From assembly GCF_018873765.1 (NCBI RefSeq), contig NC_057916.1, positions 24,971,001 through 25,035,000 of the forward strand: a stretch of DNA of 64,000 bases, read 5' to 3'. Shown here piece after piece: positions 38,709 through 49,339 of this stretch; the first letter of the stretch is position 1; each line of letters begins with the position of its first letter. Under the pieces are notes generated by a model that saw only the letters and a list, made by a program, of their open reading frames with translations, was not told the origin of the DNA and made no database searches. The DNA comes from Telopea speciosissima (taxonomy: Eukaryota > Streptophyta > Magnoliopsida > Proteales > Proteaceae). The position numbers were made by a program, and so were the translations under genes.

Positions 38709-39630
38709 TTAATTTCCTTGATCGTAAACGGTGAAAGCAGGATTTGAGATGGTGTAGCCACCATCTACGACGAGGTTATGCCCACTCACGTACTTGGACT
38801 CGTCACTCCCCAGATAGAGAACTGCCTCAGCCACGTCTTCCGTCTTCAGTACCACTCCTTTCAGGTTAGAATACACCTCCTCCGGCATGTTAGCCTTCTT
38901 AAGGAACTCCTTCGCCAAAGGCGTTATCACCAGGTACGGCGATACAGAGTTTACCCGAATACCGTACCGACCCAGATCCACGGCCGTGTTCTTTGTGAGC
39001 CCCAGTACGGCATGCTTGGAGGTCGTGTACGAGTGTGGTGCGAGACCGCCCATGACGGAGCAGACACTAGCAGTGTTAATAATACTGCCGCCACCAGCGG
39101 GGATCATGACACGTGCGGCGTGTTTTGTGCCCAAGAAGGCTCCTGTGACGTTGACGCTGAGAATCCTCTCGAAATCGGCTTTGTCATCGTGGGGGATGTT
39201 GGGTGTGTTTGAGCCAACGATGCCAGCGTTGTTGAACATGTTATGGAGTGCGCCGTACTTGGAGACTGTGGCGTCCACGGCATTCTGAACGTCCGATTCG
39301 ACGGTGACGTCACAGTGGACGAAGGATGCCGATGTGGGACCTATGTCTTGGCAGACGGAGTGGGCCAGCTCGTCTTTGATGTCCGCGATCATGACTTTGG
39401 CTCCGTGTTTGCAGAATAGTTCGGCGGTGCACTTTCCGATTCCGCCAGCTGCACCGGTGATCAGTGCCACCTTACCCTCCAGCCTATATTATATTACATT
39501 AATCAAACACATAAGAAAACAAAACCACCTACTTACCAATATATTTGTTAGAGGTTGAGAATCTGAGACAAGAAAGAGAGAGAGAGAAAAGGTACCTTCT
39601 TCCAATAGCAGAGAGAATTGAGGATCCCAT
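38709..39630 (-). CDS. SDR4: SDR of the second subtype
   Basis: Classical SDR, SDR110C-like (the family of secoisolariciresinol dehydrogenase, momilactone A synthase and zerumbone synthase). Exon 1 is 39596-39630 (35 nt, MGSSILSAIGR plus AG); exon 2 is 38709-39483; the 112-bp intron runs GTACCT to ATAG. Joined length is 269 residues. It has TGAAGGIG (21-28), ADIKD, NNAG, VNVTGA, a serine in INTASVCSV, and Tyr/Lys in YTTSK. The C-terminus GGYTISNPAF is typical. The N-terminal exon and the cofactor loop differ clearly from SDR1-3, so this is an older branch of the array. The frame is intact. The substrate is unknown. Confidence 0.92.
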
Positions 39631-39723
39631 GTTTGGTTGGGTGGTTGGTGTGTTACTACTCGATCTTGTCTATTATTGTGTGTGTGCTCTATCTGATCGC
39701 CCGTCGGAGGGAGCCGCAGTTGC

Positions 39724-39736
39724 CCTTTTAAAGTAG
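39724..39736 (-). promoter_or_regulatory. TATA-like element of SDR4
   Basis: ACTTTAAAAGGG on the minus strand, about 95 bases upstream of the start. The region around it (GCCCGTCGG, GCAGTTGCCC) is conserved upstream of SDR5. Confidence 0.4.
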
Positions 39737-39929
39737 TTCCTCCCTCACAGCCCAAATACAAAGCATTTCAATCTACAAGTCTTTGCCATTGCGCCTCCCA
39801 TTCAAGGCAGTAATTCAGAAAAGACTGTGGTAATTAAGGTACTATCCACCCTCGCAATATGATTTGACAGTAATGGTTATTAATTAAAGGTTAAATATGC
39901 CAGTGAAAATATTTATTCGGAGAGGTGCT

Positions 39930-40790
39930 TTTAGTGGACGAGCACTCATGGGCCTTGCTTGCGCGCTTGCAATAGGATTGGTGCAGAATTTTGTCTTTTT
40001 CATGAGGGTGGCTGATCATTTCTCTTCCATCTGCCTAGGTTTGGAATCCTATATTTAGCAAAAACAGGAATAGCAAAAATACGGAGTATTACGATACGGA
40101 TTTTAAATGGTAAAAACTTATAGACAGATGGTCAAATAAAACGGTCAAAAAAATGGAGAATGGTAAAAAATGAAAAACGGACGATACTAGTTTTAAATAT
40201 TTATTATTTAAAAAATTAGAACAAAAAAAACAGCACTATTCTCATATAAATTGAGGAATTTTTATTTTAAATACACGCTTCTAATTTCAATATCCGTGCA
40301 TTGACCTTAAGTTGAAGGTGATATCAGAAAAATGTAGCCTTTCGAGTCATCTTTACACTGATGAAAGAATCAGGCCGATCAGAGTTTGGGAGAGAGAGAG
40401 ATAGTCACTTAAGTCCAATGTCTTAAAAAACACCAAAAAAAGGGAAACATGTTTTAAACATGTTTTAAACACGTTTAAAATGGGAATATCCATTTGCCCT
40501 TTTTTTCGTATGTTTAGGAAGCATACGATAAAAAACAGGACCGTTTTACACATGTTTTTGCTAACAGAGGTTTGGACGACATACTCCCCCAGCCACATGA
40601 AACACTTCTCCTACTTGTATGAATGCCATGGCCCTTGCTTGCAATCAGGCAATAGGATTGGTGTGAAGAAGCATAAGGTGGGCAGTCACTTTCGCCTTTC
40701 AGGGTGGTTGATCATTTCTCATCCTTCTATCTACCTTGGACGGCATACTCCCCCACATGAAACACTTCTCCTACTTGTATAAATGCCCCC
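39930..40790. repeat. Tandem units split by a dispersed repeat
   Basis: A unit with CATACTCCCCCACATGAAAC, ACTTCTCCTACTTGTAT, CATGGCCCTTGCTTGC and GGTTGATCATTTCTC occurs in two full or partial copies (40572-40738 and 40739-40790), with part of another at 39935-40040. Between them lies the TTAGCAAAAACA family repeat. Confidence 0.7.
40055..40567. mobile_element. Complete copy of the TTAGCAAAAACA repeat
   Basis: Left end TTAGCAAAAACAGG, right end CATGTTTTTGCTAA, forming terminal inverted repeats of about 12 bp. Inner GTTTTTTAAGACATT-like and TATCTCTCTC blocks (minus strand) match the copies at 21108 and 29042. No transposase; class undetermined. Confidence 0.6.
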
Positions 40791-41278
40791 AATAAGTTCT
40801 CCACCCCGCTACTATCCCATTGGAATTCAATAAGGGCCCGTTTGTTTAGAAGGAACTTAGGTGGGGTGAGAGAATTAAAGTGGAAAAATATTGATGTGAA
40901 ACTTCAAAATCCCACTCCAATCTTGGTTAGTTAATTTGGGGGGGATCGATAAACTTAGAAAAGCTAAGGAGACATAATTAATTGCTTAGACTGTTGATGT
41001 GGCACTTCAAAATCCCATCTTTTTGTGAATTTTTTAATGATTAAAATCCCACCCCTTTGGTGAGAAAAAATTAATTTACTTCAATATTTTTAACCCAACA
41101 AAACCTCACAAACATGTGAATCCCATCTTTTCAACAATCCCATCCCATCACCCCTCTAAATAAACGAGGGTAAATTGTCCAAAGTGACTAACAATTCATG
41201 GGGTTTACCCTTTCCTCACTCCTCTATGCCGTGCTACTTCCTTTCACATCCTGGCCCCATGCATGAACGTTTAAAAAT

Positions 41279-41622
41279 TATTTGCATTCAATGGGATGGA
41301 GGAAAGCAGAAAAACCAAAAGGTTCCCAAAACAAATGGGATAGCTGGAATCAGAAAACAAAGTTTTCTTCAATTTCTAAAAGTGTGCAGTGCAGTTAGGT
41401 AGAACTATGGACACTTGACAGCTTGAACATCTAAAGGTGAATGTCAATGAACTCAGGTCATTGGATGTTATTCAAGCTATCAAGTGTCAACATCTCCAAC
41501 TATCCTGACATTTTTAGAAATTGAAAAAGAAATTATTTTTTAATTCTGGGTTTCCCATTTGTTTTGGGAACCTTTTGGTTTTTGGGCTTTACTCCATCCC
41601 ATTGGATCATTCATAAATTTAG
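41279..41622. repeat. Long hairpin, about 340 bp with arms near 140 bp
   Basis: CAATGGGATGGAGGAAAGC, CCAAAAGGTTCCCAAAACAA and CAATTTCTAAAA on the left pair with TTTTTAGAAATTG, TTGTTTTGGGAACCTTTTGG and CTCCATCCCATTG on the right. The inner GACACTTGACAGCTTGAA pairs with TTCAAGCTATCAAGTGTC. This may be a MITE or an inverted duplication capable of making a long hairpin RNA. Confidence 0.85.
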
Positions 41623-43233
41623 AATTTCCAAACCGGCCTACAAGTATTATTTGCCATTGATTGGATTGTCTTCCACTCGAAAAAGACTCCCACTCGAGGC
41701 AGTGATTCAGAAAGGACAGTATCAAGGTATACTATCCAGTATCTACCCTAGGCAATGTGTTCGATTGAAGGTCACGGGTGTAAATTTATTTTTTCTTTTG
41801 GGTTGAAATCACGGGTTGGTAATTAAAGGTTAAATATGTCGGTGTAAGATATTTGTATAAAGGCCCCACCCGTCCTTAGTCCAATCTATGGAACCCATAT
41901 AAGCATAAGTTGTCCTATTCGATCAATAATTGTTCAAAAGGGAGATGTAGCTAGCTAGCTATTCATGAGATGGGAGTTTCCCCTTTCCTCCCTCACCCCT
42001 AACCTCACCCTCTGCATCTCCCTCAAGAACCCTATTGTCCTTGAAAGCAAAATGCTTGAGGATGACGCTACGTCGTTACCATATCACCCGATAAGCAACA
42101 CCAGCTGACATGCCACCGATCAATCGAGCTAATAGTAATTAATTTGCATGTTAGATGGTAATTGTGGGAGAGAAAGAAAACGTGGGATCAAGGGTAATTC
42201 AAGGATTTTGATTTATTAAGGGAAGAATAGAGGTAAAAAATTATTGGGAAAGTCGTGTGGATCTTGGCATATTGCATAGACATAGGAATGCGCAAAAGTA
42301 CAGTAACCCACTCGTGAAATCCAAAATCCCACCCATGTTGACCTTGCGCTGGTGCAAGAGCCACATCGATCTCTTGCCCAAATTTATTCTTTTGTGATAA
42401 AGAAAAAGGGGGTTAATCTCTTTATAATCAATGTGGTTACAATCCATTGTTGTAACCTTATTTGTCCATCCCACAACATTTAATTACTTTCTTACATAGG
42501 GTTTATTTTGATATTTCGCGTGGAGGCTTGGGACATCGGTCAGTGGTTAATTCCTTTTGCGTTGCACAAAGAGAATGGTCATCAATCTCTTTAACGACTA
42601 TTCCGGCGAGACGAAGATGCAACGCCTTCAAGTAGCATTGGGTGTCACCCAACTAGAGAAAAAAGGGATTTAGATAGTTTTTCCTCTTTTCCTTCTCACC
42701 TCCGTCATCAGCCATCATCTCTCTCCTTCTATGCCCCAACCATCATACCTTGGAATTGAAGTTAATAAATTGACAATTGAAATTTAGGTGACAATCCCCT
42801 CCAGTTCCCTGCCCAGCCTAGTTCCCCAATGCCTCTGACAAGGGGACACAAAGACCAATTCAGGTTAAGATAGACTCCACATGACATATGCAATAGATTC
42901 AAGTTTCAACTTTATTCACCATGAGAGAGATAGAGAGGGCATGCTATTGGAAACAATGAAAGGGAAGTAGAGAAAATAAATCTTATATGTTATCTCTGTG
43001 AAAGAATTTACTAGAGAGGATTCTCTAAGCAAGCAACTTAGAGGAGCATACCAACTACGTGGGGAGCATCAAAATGGTATCGTGCATGGGAAGGCAGCAA
43101 AGTCATTTTATAATTGAAGGTGAGAGATAGACACAAGGATGTTAGTGTACCCTGCCCAGTGGCTTAGAGAACATTTTCCTTATTATGAAATTACCTCATG
43201 TACTCTTCAATTCAAGTAAAACTCCATTATGCT
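41606..43233. repeat. Segmental duplication, copy 1 (pairs with 49340-51255)
   Basis: Shares with 49340-51255 the order TTTAGAATTTCCAAAC, CAGTGATTCAGAAAGGACAG, CCATATCACCCGA, GTGTGGATCTTG, CCACATCGATCTCTTGCCC and AAAGGGATTTAGATAGTTTT. It lies upstream of SDR4 as the second copy lies upstream of SDR5. No coding sequence recognised. Confidence 0.85.
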
Positions 43234-43788
43234 ATGTTTGTTCTAAGGTATGTAGGCAACTTGGCAAAGTGACGATCTAGTTCGACCAACCTATCTACAT
43301 AGTCATCCATTAATTTGTATGGTGTCTACCATATCTTTACTCTCAATCTCTCTCTTGATTGTTATTTGAAAAAGAAAAAATCGAAGATTAAAAGAAGGGA
43401 AAATTACGTACCCTTCTCCTGTACTTTGCCCTAATTACACATTCCTCCCCTTGGTTTTTTCACCTTACATATGATTTCCCTGTAGTTTTCGAAAAATTAC
43501 TAATTCCTCTCCTGCCGTCTGTTAAGTGTTGACGTGACATAGTTAGATTTTTTTATAATGCCCAAACTAACCCTTGGTCATTGTGAGATGACCCTTTTAC
43601 CCTTCTTTTTCTTCTTCCTCCTCTTGCAACTTCGTCCACACCATGCTCCTGCAACCTCTGATTTTGACATTGAATCAAACTTTTCTGAACCCAACCATAC
43701 CCTTCTTCGTCTTCATGCTGCAATCCCACCTGCCCCCACCCACCTCATCATGGATAAATTCACATTTTTATTAACACTAGGAGATTGC

Positions 43789-44310
43789 TTAACTTACACC
43801 ATTTTCTGTGTTCGATAATGTGCAGTTCGTCACTGCAACTCCATTCACATCCTTTTCATCTAGATACTTGCCAAGGCTACCAACTCTGTTGTTTAAACAT
43901 AAAACCCATAATATTAATATTGAATTAGTTAAAGCCACACCTTTTCTGGGTTTCTCTTGAAAATTCGGGTTAGGGATCATGGGAAAAAAATACCTAATTT
44001 CATGTCCTGGTCTGCAAGTGACCTCATTAATGGTGGTATTGATTGGGCCTTGACCGATTGAGATGCAGTCATCCCTAGTTCCAATGATGTCTTTGGATAT
44101 TGCGACAGAATTGGATTTATTGATGTGGATGCCGTCTGTGTTTGGGCTAGTTTTAGGGGTGGTGATAGTGAGCTTGCGTGCCCTAAAGTTATGGCAAAAG
44201 TTAATCATAAAGTGGAAAGATTTGCTATTAAGTGAATGGAGACGCTGAACCAAACCCTCCCATTGTTTACATGATTGAACTTTTGTTCTGTAAAAATCAA
44301 TAATTTTCAA
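43789..44310 (-). pseudogene. Polygalacturonase (GH28) gene fragment
   Basis: The frame reads LTITTPKTSPNTDGIHINKS, then IGTRDDCISIGQG and TCRPGHEI, and after an intron-like break GSLGKYLDEKDVNGVAVTNC. This is the catalytic heart of plant pectin-degrading glycoside hydrolase 28. NTDG and the DD pair remain, but the usual GTGDDC is GTRDDC and the GHG motif is GHE, so catalysis should be lost. The break after PGHEI lies at a position where GH28 genes commonly have an intron, with GTATTT and CAACAG borders, so the capture was of genomic DNA, not of an mRNA copy. N- and C-terminal parts of the enzyme are missing. It lies entirely within the inverted repeats of the MULE-like element. Confidence 0.8.
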
Positions 44311-44704
44311 GGGTAAACTAAAACGGCTTGAACAAAAAATGAAGAATGTTTAACAAGAAAGTACAGATCTTGGTTCCCTAATCCCAATTGACCGGTCGGG
44401 TGCAGGAGACTTTTGGTCTTCAGATTTACCGGATTTCATGCCTACAGTGGCTATAAACAGAACCATGGAGGGCTGGGTTTTGAACACCATTAATGGGTGT
44501 TTTGAATATTTGAAACCGTTTTTTAATTTTTCAAGGTTCCTCATTTCGTTTGAACGGTGAAGGGATTTCAGGCTTATTCTAGCTTATTGGAAAAGCCGTC
44601 GGCATCGATTTAAGTTCATTTTGAAACCCGAAAGGGTTTCTGTTTTGCGGTGGCTTGAGGAAACAGGGGTTGCAAGAGGAGGATAAGGAAGAAGAAGAAG
44701 GGTA

Positions 44705-44745
44705 AATGGGTGGCGGTGGCGGTGGCGGTGGCGGTGGAGGAGGAA
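44705..44745. repeat. GGCGGT microsatellite
   Basis: About six units of GGTGGC, giving a polyproline run on the minus strand. Lies inside the MULE-like element. Confidence 0.85.
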
Positions 44746-45176
44746 AGAAATGGGTGTTTAAGATTGAAGAAGATGAAAAGGGTATCATGGTAATTTTACT
44801 TGCGGTGTTTTAGAACAATAGTAATATTGTTTTTTCAAACCATTAATTAACAGCAGCCAACACCGTCAGCGATAATAAGGGGTCAAAATTTAAGATGGAA
44901 ATACTAAGGGAAGGAATGTGTAATTAGAGCAACATCCAGGGGAGGGGTATGTAATTTTTCCTTAAAAAAAGAAAGCTTGATTTACCAACACAGAATTAAG
45001 AATGAGGTTCATACTTGTTGATGGCATGATCATGATTAGGAATGATCGGAATAGCCTTTGGATTTGCCTGATCCTATAGGTGTCAGCAACATTTTATTCA
45101 TCCTTGTTAACACCATTAATATGTCGGGTTCTTATTTCACCAATCTGGCCACACTGATTTCCCTTCAAATATATTT

Positions 45177-48100
45177 TTACTCCTTTCGTTGATCGTAAAT
45201 GGTGAAAGCAGTATTTGAGCTGGAGAAGCCACCATCTACGACGAGGTTATGCCCACTCACATACTTGGACTCGTCACTCCCTAGATAGAGAGCTGCATCA
45301 GCCACATCTTCCGGTTTCAGCTCCACTCCTTTGAGGTTAGAATACACCTCTTCCGGCAAGTCAGCCGCCTTAAGGAGTCCCTTCGACATGGGCGTTGGCA
45401 CCACGTACGGAGACACTGAGTTTACCCGAATTCCGAATCGTCCTAGATCCACGGCCGTGTTCTTGGTGAGCCCCTGTAGCGCATGCTTCGAGGCCGTGTA
45501 CGAGTGGGGTGCGACAGCGCCCCTGATGGAGCAGATACTAGCAGTGTTGATAATGCTGCCGCAACGGGCAGGGATCATAACACGTGCGGCGTGCTTTGTG
45601 CCCAAGAAGGCTCCTGTGACATTGACACTAAAAATCCTGTCGAACTCAGCCTTATCGTCGTGGAGGATATTGGGTGTGGGTGTGCTCATGATGCCAGCGT
45701 TGTTAAACATGATATGGAGCCCGCCGTACTTGGAGACTGTGGCGTCCACGGCATTCTGGACGTCGGATTCGTCGGTGACGTCACAGTGGACGAAGGATGC
45801 CGATATGGGGCCTATGTCTTGGCAGACGGAGTGGGCCAGTTCGTCGTTGATATCTGCGATCATCACTTTAGCGCCGTGCCTGCAGAATAGTTCGGCGGTG
45901 CACTTTCCGATTCCGCCTGCACCACCGGTGATCAGTGCCACCTTACCCTCCAGCCTGTTATATCAACCAAACGTATCAACTCTTAATTAAATAGGAACCA
46001 AACCAATATAGCTGTGTCAAAATGGTCCGACCAGCCCGAACCCGCCCTGAGCCCCAATAAAGGCTTGAGCTGAGATTTTCCACCCATAGGGTATGCATGG
46101 ACTGGGATTTTGAAGCTCGAGGCCGGGTCGGGCTAGGCCTGGGCTAAGGCATTAGGCTAAGCCCGGCCTTATTTACTATATGTATTTGAAATTTTATAAA
46201 AAATATACTACCAACTCCATCGATTCATCATCAAATACTATATAATTTATGGGAAGTAGTTTTCTGTCCGGGATTGTGGCCTACATAAACACTCCCATGT
46301 ATCTATCTCTCTCCTCCTTAAAACAAGAGGGTATAGATGTCTTTTCATATCTGGAGCAAAGAGAAAAAGAGATAGACTCATGGGAGTGCTGGCATAGGCC
46401 ACACTCCTGGACAGAGTTCTTTTTTCTATAATTTATACTATTAACACCTATATATTTTTAAGGAGAGGGTTCTCTACATTTACTTAGTGCAAGTTCAGTG
46501 CATAAGGAAACCAAACACATTTGGAATCTAACAAATGGAGAAGGGATATTTATGACATATCACCCCTCACATGCATGAACAGTGATATGTGAGGAGGTGT
46601 GTAATTTCATTTTTAAGCTGATGTTTTACAAAACTTTTTTCTCCATCTTTTTAGTTCACCCACATACTCATATAGTTTTTAATCCACAAAGGCATAACTA
46701 CATTAAACACACTGTATTTTTAAATTCAACAATACATCAAACCCAGGTCAATCAGGGTCAACTCAGCCCAGTCCCGCCCAATTAAGGTCAATCAGGGTTA
46801 GACTGGGTTGGGCTGAGCCTGACAGAGTTGGGCTTAGACTGATATATTCAAACCCAACCTTGGATTAGGCTGGGGCTGGGCTTGGGCTGAGTTAAGAGAT
46901 CTTAAGGTTGGTTTGTGGTTTTAAAAACCCATCCCATTGATGACACCCGTTCTCCACTACTCTTTGCTCTTTCTGTCTAGAATCTAGGCAAAGGTCGGCC
47001 AGGTAGGATATTGGCCTAAAGGCTGGTACTAGGGATGGATCGGGAAGATTGGGCCCAACCAACATTTGTTAGAGGTGAGAATCTGAGACAACTCTCGGGA
47101 TCTCCTCATGTCACAGTGCTTGTGTTACAACAAGTCCGAAAAGAAATCTGGGTGGGTGATTCCCATCCCGTAAAGCCTTTATCATATTGGGCGAGAGACA
47201 AGGTTAGGTTTTGAAACGAGGATGATCAAAGTGTCTTCTATCCAATGGTTTATTGTATTATATGAGCAGAGACCTTGTGCAGATCTGCTACCCACATGGG
47301 GACGGGTGGGGACAGATCTGAACCTTGCATGGGGTGTGAGATCCACATCCCATGGAGGGGTCAAATCTGTCCCTATCTATCCCCAGTGGGTAGCTGATCA
47401 GGATTCAGACTTGTTATGGTGGCATAATAATATGGGAAAAAATCCCATTCAAATCAATGTTTATGTAGTCTGTATGCACTCTCATCAGCCTTGCGCTGGT
47501 GCAGGGGCTACACAACTGGTTATCGTACTCTTACATTAATAATATTTGGGCTGCACCTCTTGCCTCTTGGTGTGATAGTGGCTGCTAGTCTTCTCCTGGC
47601 TACCATCGTAGTGGCCGATGGATTTTGGATAAAAATGACATTAAAAAAAAGTAGTAGAGCAGGGGCCATGTGTGCATGGCAACCAATGAGAGTGTGCGTG
47701 CTTGCATCTTAGGGGCAGGATTTTCGTCTTTCATGGGGATAGGGTGGTCATTTTGCCATCACCCCCCACTATGTCTGGACGTGACCTGCAACCCCGCTCC
47801 CCAAAAAAAAAGAGAATATTTTCTCCTAAAAACTTATAATAATTTCTTAGATGAGAGATAGGTACATTTTCACACGATAAACTAGAGAATGACACCAGCA
47901 GAGGCATGGATGGAGCATCACACAAGAGGGGCAGGGGGTCATTTGAAGGGGGAGGTGAGAGAGATAGACACTGCAAGCACTAACACATGATACACAGGCG
48001 ATGTACCCAGCCTTTTTCCCTTATATTTTCATTTGGAGCATGATATAGTTCTGAGTTTAAAGCTCCACTAATAATACTATAAAAAATTACATTTCACTGC

Positions 48101-48905
48101 ACAATAGAATTTAATAGCATATTTGTAGATACTTTTTCCTTCAAACTTACATCTTAAGTAGGACCCATTTGTGGTGAAGTTTATGAAAGTTGTATGCATC
48201 ATGCATGTGATGTGGTTCATGCTTTAACACACCTCCCCCGGAAAATTATCACCTCCAGTTTGCTGATCGGCTCAGCCGTCCCTAGAAGACCCCCTCATGA
48301 GAGAGGTATTCACTCCTTAAAAAAAAAAAAGGTGATAGATAAATTGTCAAACCATGTCTAACATAGATCAGTTCCAGAAACACTGTGACAACAATAACCA
48401 AACAATAAACAAAAGTTGAAGCAGGCCGGATTAGTTTCAGCAGCTGTTGCAAAAGTGTTGCAGAAGGTTATGCAGCAGACTGGAGAGGTCTTTGCAAGGT
48501 AGTTGAGGGTAGGTGGATCTGATCATCCCAAATCCTGGCGTTTTGGCCGCTGAATCGAGGTTTCCGGTTTAAGGGTTGCACCTCTTAGAGACAATATTAT
48601 TTTAGAGTACGTCTTAGACTACTTTAGGGAGTTTATTACTTTGGACTATAATAATATCATTAGGGATCAAGGGAAGCAAGAAGAAGAGGTCATCCCCTCA
48701 AAAAAAAAAAATAAAAGGTCAATACTGAATACCCACTCAAGAGTCAAGATTATAGTCCAATCTCAGAGGAGGGGCATGTTATCCGCATCAAGTATTCTAA
48801 CGCCATACAAAACTGGAAATCCTCTGCAACCCTTCACACACACACACAGAGACAGAGAGAGAGAGAGTACCTTTTTGCAATAGCAGACAGAAGTGAAGAT
48901 CCCAT
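45177..48905 (-). CDS. SDR5: SDR of the second subtype with a 2.9-kb intron
   Basis: Closest to SDR4. Exon 1 is 48871-48905 (35 nt, MGSSLLSAIAK plus AG), exon 2 is 45177-45954, joined length 270 residues. The exon 2 frame is intact, with TGGAGGIG, ADIND, NNAG, VNVTGA, a serine in INTASICSI and YTASK. The intron (45955-48870, 2916 bp, GTACTC to ACAG) compares with 112 bp in SDR4. A piece of the ancestral intron, ATTTGTTAGAGGTGAGAATC (from 47065), survives in the middle, so insertions occurred on both sides of it. The promoter also carries an insertion at about 48966-49089. The protein looks sound, but splicing across such an intron and the altered promoter make expression uncertain. If exon 1 were not used, no good start exists beside exon 2. 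Confidence 0.85.
46008..46955. mobile_element. hAT-like element in the SDR5 intron
   Basis: Starts near AGCTGTGTCAAAATGGTCCG and ends TTGATGACACCCGT, with interior CAGCCCGAACCCGCCCTGAG and GGGCTGAGTT words as in the element at 37290. I see no target duplication. It is itself interrupted by the 176-bp MITE at 46251-46426. Confidence 0.6.
46251..46426. mobile_element. MULE-type MITE, 176 bp
   Basis: The ends pair over CTGTCCGGGATTGTGGCC and GGCCACACTCCTGGACAG. Flanked by direct repeats TATAATTTAT at 46241-46250 and 46427-46436 (9-10 bp). Nested inside the hAT-like element of the SDR5 intron. Confidence 0.85.
47095..48838. other. Second insertion block in the SDR5 intron
   Basis: Foreign to the SDR4 intron. 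It contains a fold-back element (47278-47402), a half copy of the element seen at 57812 (from 48239, AAAATTATCACCTCCAGTTT) and otherwise uncharacterised sequence. No coding frame with a known motif. Confidence 0.55.
47278..47402. mobile_element. Fold-back MITE, about 125 bp
   Basis: GATCTGCTACCCACATGGGG pairs imperfectly with CCCCAGTGGGTAGCTGATC. The inner GGGACAGATCTGA pairs with TCAAATCTGTCCC. Confidence 0.75.
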
Positions 48906-48965
48906 GGTTGATTGGTATTGTGTGCTCTATCTAATCGCCCGTCGGGAGTCGCAGTTGTCCTTTTT

Positions 48966-49089
48966 TGTGGGAAGGGGGGAAGGGGGGAAGCGTGGAAGGG
49001 GAGGGGGGAGAGAAGACCTTCAAGTGGGTTTTTTATTTTTTTGGTAAAACCTTCAAGTGGGTTCAAGCCTTGCAACAACTGATTTTTAA
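48966..49089. other. Insertion in the SDR5 promoter
   Basis: SDR4 has GCAGTTGCCCTTTTAAAGTA in one piece. In SDR5, GCAGTTGTCCTTTTT and TTAAGGTAGTTC are about 120 bp apart, separated by a G-rich tract and two copies of ACCTTCAAGTGGGTT. Confidence 0.65.
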
Positions 49090-49339
49090 GGTAGTTCACT
49101 ACCTCACAGCCCAAAATACCAAACTGTTCTCGTTCAATCAATCGTTTTCCTTTACCAAAAATTAAAAAATTAAAAAATTAAAAAAATCAATTGTTTTTTT
49201 TGTTATTATTCAGAAAATTGATCCGAACGAAAGATAAAGTGATCATCACACGTACGATTCACTCTCACTCTGCCACAGAAAATCTGAATCTATTAATTAT
49301 ATGGGTCTCACTTACTCCCACTAATAAAGGAAATCCACC

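Larger units (their letters stand above)
43397..44961. mobile_element. MULE-like element carrying a GH28 fragment (candidate Pack-MULE)
   Basis: The left end GGGAAAATTACGTACCC and the reverse complement of the right end GGAAAAATTACATACCC begin terminal inverted repeats of about 70 bp (roughly 80% alike, sharing CTAATTACACATTCC), with weaker similarity further in. Flanks are TTAAAAGAA (43388-43396) and TTAAAAAAA (44962-44970), a 9-bp target duplication with one mismatch, as Mutator-like elements make. No transposase is present. The interior holds a polygalacturonase fragment (43789-44310) and a proline-rich frame (44579-44788). One 9-bp match in A-rich sequence is modest evidence on its own; together with the inverted ends it is good. 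Confidence 0.75.

Noticed and set aside
39489-39761. 90-codon minus-strand frame over the SDR4 intron and leader
   Set aside because: Crosses exon 1 and intron in the wrong frame; a shadow of the real gene.
44579-44788. Proline-rich protein gene
   Set aside because: The run comes from a GGCGGT microsatellite inside the MULE-like element; no supporting gene structure.
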